A stretch of DNA of 64,000 bases from the NCBI GenBank assembly GCA_017302835.1, contig JAFLCC010000003.1, forward strand, positions 124,001 to 188,000, given 5' to 3'. Position 1 is the first letter of the stretch, and the number at the start of each line of letters is the position of its first letter. Source of the DNA: Deltaproteobacteria bacterium. Lineage in GTDB: Bacteria > Bdellovibrionota > Bdellovibrionia > Bdellovibrionales > Bdellovibrionaceae. Positions 62,418 through 64,000 of the stretch are shown here, one piece after another. The position numbers were made by a program, and so were the translations under genes. The notes beneath the pieces are model-generated. The model had not been told where the DNA came from, searched no databases, and was given only the letters and a program-made list of their open reading frames with translations.

Positions 62418-63686
62418 TTATTTTTTACAAACTACATTTTGAGTTAAGAGCCATCTATCTGCATCTTTATTGATAAAAGTTCCACCAAATGAAGGATCTT
62501 TTAAAGAGATTGCTTGACCACAATTATCATAATCCTTTGGTGTTAAGCTGAGGAGGTTTTCAACAGGATTTTTGGTTAAAGCAAAGTAATCGACTTCATA
62601 TTCCTCATTTTTAGAACCAAGATGAATTTTCATTGTTTTCGCTAAGAGTTGCTCAAGAAGAGCCAATGATTTTAGCGATTCTTGGGCATTGGTAACACAA
62701 AGGCCTTCGTGAAACAAAGCTCCTTTTCGTTGTTGAGGTTTATTCATTCCTAATGGACAAAGCTGATTTTGGTAGTTGATGGCCCATCTACCTGCATTGA
62801 CTAAATCAGAGCCCATAGGAATAATTTCCTTTAATAAATTGTCTTTTCTTAATTTTCCAAATTCTGGCATATTTTCTGAAATAAATCTTTCAACCTCTTT
62901 AGGGCTAGTTCCTTCTTTTATAGTCACCGTTTTGAAAAGTTCGGACCCTTCAAAGCTATAAGCTGTGTAGAAATTTAAGTATAAAATATAACCAGCAGTC
63001 ATTTGTCTTAAGGCAATTAAATCAGGTGTAGAAATTATCTTTTTTCCAACGATACTCATGTCGCATTTAAATTTGTAATCTTTTTCATTGGCTCTGATGG
63101 TTTCACATGAATAGGAGTTTGGATCTTTAAGACTTGCCTCTAAGGACTGGGCATTGAGTTCTAAGGTAAATGTTTTGTCCTGATTAACAATCAGAAACTT
63201 TCTGAAATCATTTAATGCCATTTGATATTCAGTAAACCAAGATTGAATGTCTTTTACATTTTGAATATCTTCCTTACCAGCCAATAGAAATTTCTTTACA
63301 TGTAAATTTGGAATATTCTCTAAACTATTTTCATACTCAGTAAAATTTCCATATTTTTTAACTAAGGGTTTAACTCTGGTAAGAATTCCCTTGGTGCTTA
63401 AAAAAGATTTTAAAAAGCTCTTATAAAACTGAGCCTTTGTATTATTAGCATCTTTTTCCAACGCAATATCTAAAATCTTATCGGCATGCATAAATTGAGT
63501 GGGGGTTAATAATTGTTCAGCAGCATCAGTAAGTTCCTCTGATGACATGGTGGCATTGGCTTCTACGATTTTAGATGAGGTATTGACAGCTAATCCATCT
63601 TCACGTTTTGACTGACAGGCCGACAGGCAAGCGAGTTGACTCAGAAGTCCTAGCGTAAGTAGGCCTTTAAAAAATTGTGTTCTCAT
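62418..63686 (-). CDS. Lipoprotein of unknown function
   Basis: 422 residues. Signal MRTQFFKGLLTLGLLSQLAC with lipobox LSAC. The mature protein is largely helical with TPR-like regions near 50-90 (AAEQLLTPTQFMHADKILDI; ALEKDANNTKAQFYKSFLKS). Four Cys in the C-terminal half. No family recognised. Convergent with mdh. Confidence 0.75.
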   Translation of the reverse strand: MRTQFFKGLLTLGLLSQLACLSACQSKREDGLAVNTSSKIVEANATMSSEELTDAAEQLLTPTQFMHADKILDIALEKDANNTKAQFYKSFLKSFLSTKGILTRVKPLVKKYGNFTEYENSLENIPNLHVKKFLLAGKEDIQNVKDIQSWFTEYQMALNDFRKFLIVNQDKTFTLELNAQSLEASLKDPNSYSCETIRANEKDYKFKCDMSIVGKKIISTPDLIALRQMTAGYILYLNFYTAYSFEGSELFKTVTIKEGTSPKEVERFISENMPEFGKLRKDNLLKEIIPMGSDLVNAGRWAINYQNQLCPLGMNKPQQRKGALFHEGLCVTNAQESLKSLALLEQLLAKTMKIHLGSKNEEYEVDYFALTKNPVENLLSLTPKDYDNCGQAISLKDPSFGGTFINKDADRWLLTQNVVCKK

Positions 63687-63932
63687 GTATTCTCCGTGAG
63701 CCGGGTTAGTCCGGCAGATTGGTTGTTATTGTTTTTTGTTCTTCTGACTTTATTTATATTTGCTGATTTGAAGGCGGTGTAGATTTAGTTTGTAAATAAT
63801 TAACTAGATTAGTTACCTTTTTGTAAACTCTATAAATTTTATAATTCAGAAAGAATCCAATCTGTGGCAGGTAGGAGCTTGATATTTTTGGGTAAACTGG
63901 CCTTTAGGTGCACTCTCATCATTCATCAACTG

Positions 63933-63980
63933 GATTAGGATCTAAACCTACTTGTTGCTAAATTGGTTTAGATCCTAATC
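63933..63980. other. 16-bp perfect inverted repeat near the window end
   Basis: GATTAGGATCTAAACC (63933-63948) and GGTTTAGATCCTAATC (63965-63980) around a 16-base loop. It could be a terminator of the following gene, or a protein-binding or cruciform site. The flanking region 63687-63932 has no gene and should include the lipoprotein's promoter. Confidence 0.6.
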
Positions 63981-64000
63981 TACATTCTAAGGTACAAAAC

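Noticed and set aside
1-64000. CRISPR arrays, tRNA and rRNA genes
   Set aside because: No regularly spaced direct repeats of CRISPR type and no cloverleaf or rRNA sequence was seen by reading the intergenic parts; a dedicated search was not possible.

Overview
The window looks like chromosome from a low-GC relative of Bdellovibrio (Bdellovibrionota). The reasons are a large single-flagellum gene set in delta-proteobacterial order, many lipoproteins whose lipobox reads FQNC or YQNC, PilZ and pseudo-receiver signalling proteins, and a small histone-fold protein of the kind known from Bdellovibrio. The assignment is an inference from gene content; no rRNA or other taxonomic marker gene is present.

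Layout. 1-1159 (minus) is the 5' part of an aspartate kinase gene cut by the window edge. 1275-11060 (plus) is a flagellar-filament block: fliD, fliS, a FliT/FlgN-like small protein, then a cluster of TPR, Rossmann-fold and two GT9 glycosyltransferase genes (a plausible flagellin or surface glycosylation locus), ending in a histidine kinase and a stand-alone receiver. rsmD, coaD and an aspartate-type aminotransferase follow. 13384-16543 holds a VWA lipoprotein, a coiled-coil membrane protein and a PilZ membrane protein. 16607-21129 (minus) is a branched-chain amino-acid ABC operon (livJHMGF order of transcription). 21207-24037 (minus) is an Mla-type lipid-transport operon (lipoprotein, permease, ATPase, MCE protein).

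24167-39689 is an accessory island of about 15.5 kb. It is bracketed by two direct copies of about 220 bp (23850-24166 and 39690-39906) that include part of the Mla lipoprotein gene, and it contains four same-strand copies of a second repeat (24168, 31856, 33826, 39642). Its cargo is a four-gene secreted operon (two proteins with CxxCH heme motifs, a Tat-exported DUF1501/DUF1552-like protein, a QNC lipoprotein), an LPMO-like copper protein with a lipoprotein partner, a large secreted protein, and two unrelated hipBA toxin-antitoxin modules. Between these lie remnants: IS91-like and IS3 transposase pieces, a YefM/RelE-like pair, a flagellin gene with two stop codons, a DUF4143 fragment and a LysR fragment. 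The island resembles a long-lived insertion hot spot.

39951-56789 (plus) is the basal-body and hook operon: a large AMIN/TPR protein, a degenerate sigma-54-type AAA+ regulator, flgB, flgC, fliE, fliF, fliG, fliH, fliI, fliJ, a MotE-like protein, fliK, flgD, a zinc-finger/histone-fold protein, a flagellar operon protein and flgE, closed by a strong terminator. Two related GC-rich repeat elements interrupt this operon. 57003-62328 (plus) carries a lipoprotein, a PPC/DUF296 protein, a GNAT-PilZ fusion, an AraC regulator, a ThiF/E1-like protein and malate dehydrogenase. A convergent lipoprotein (62418-63686, minus) and a long inverted repeat end the window.
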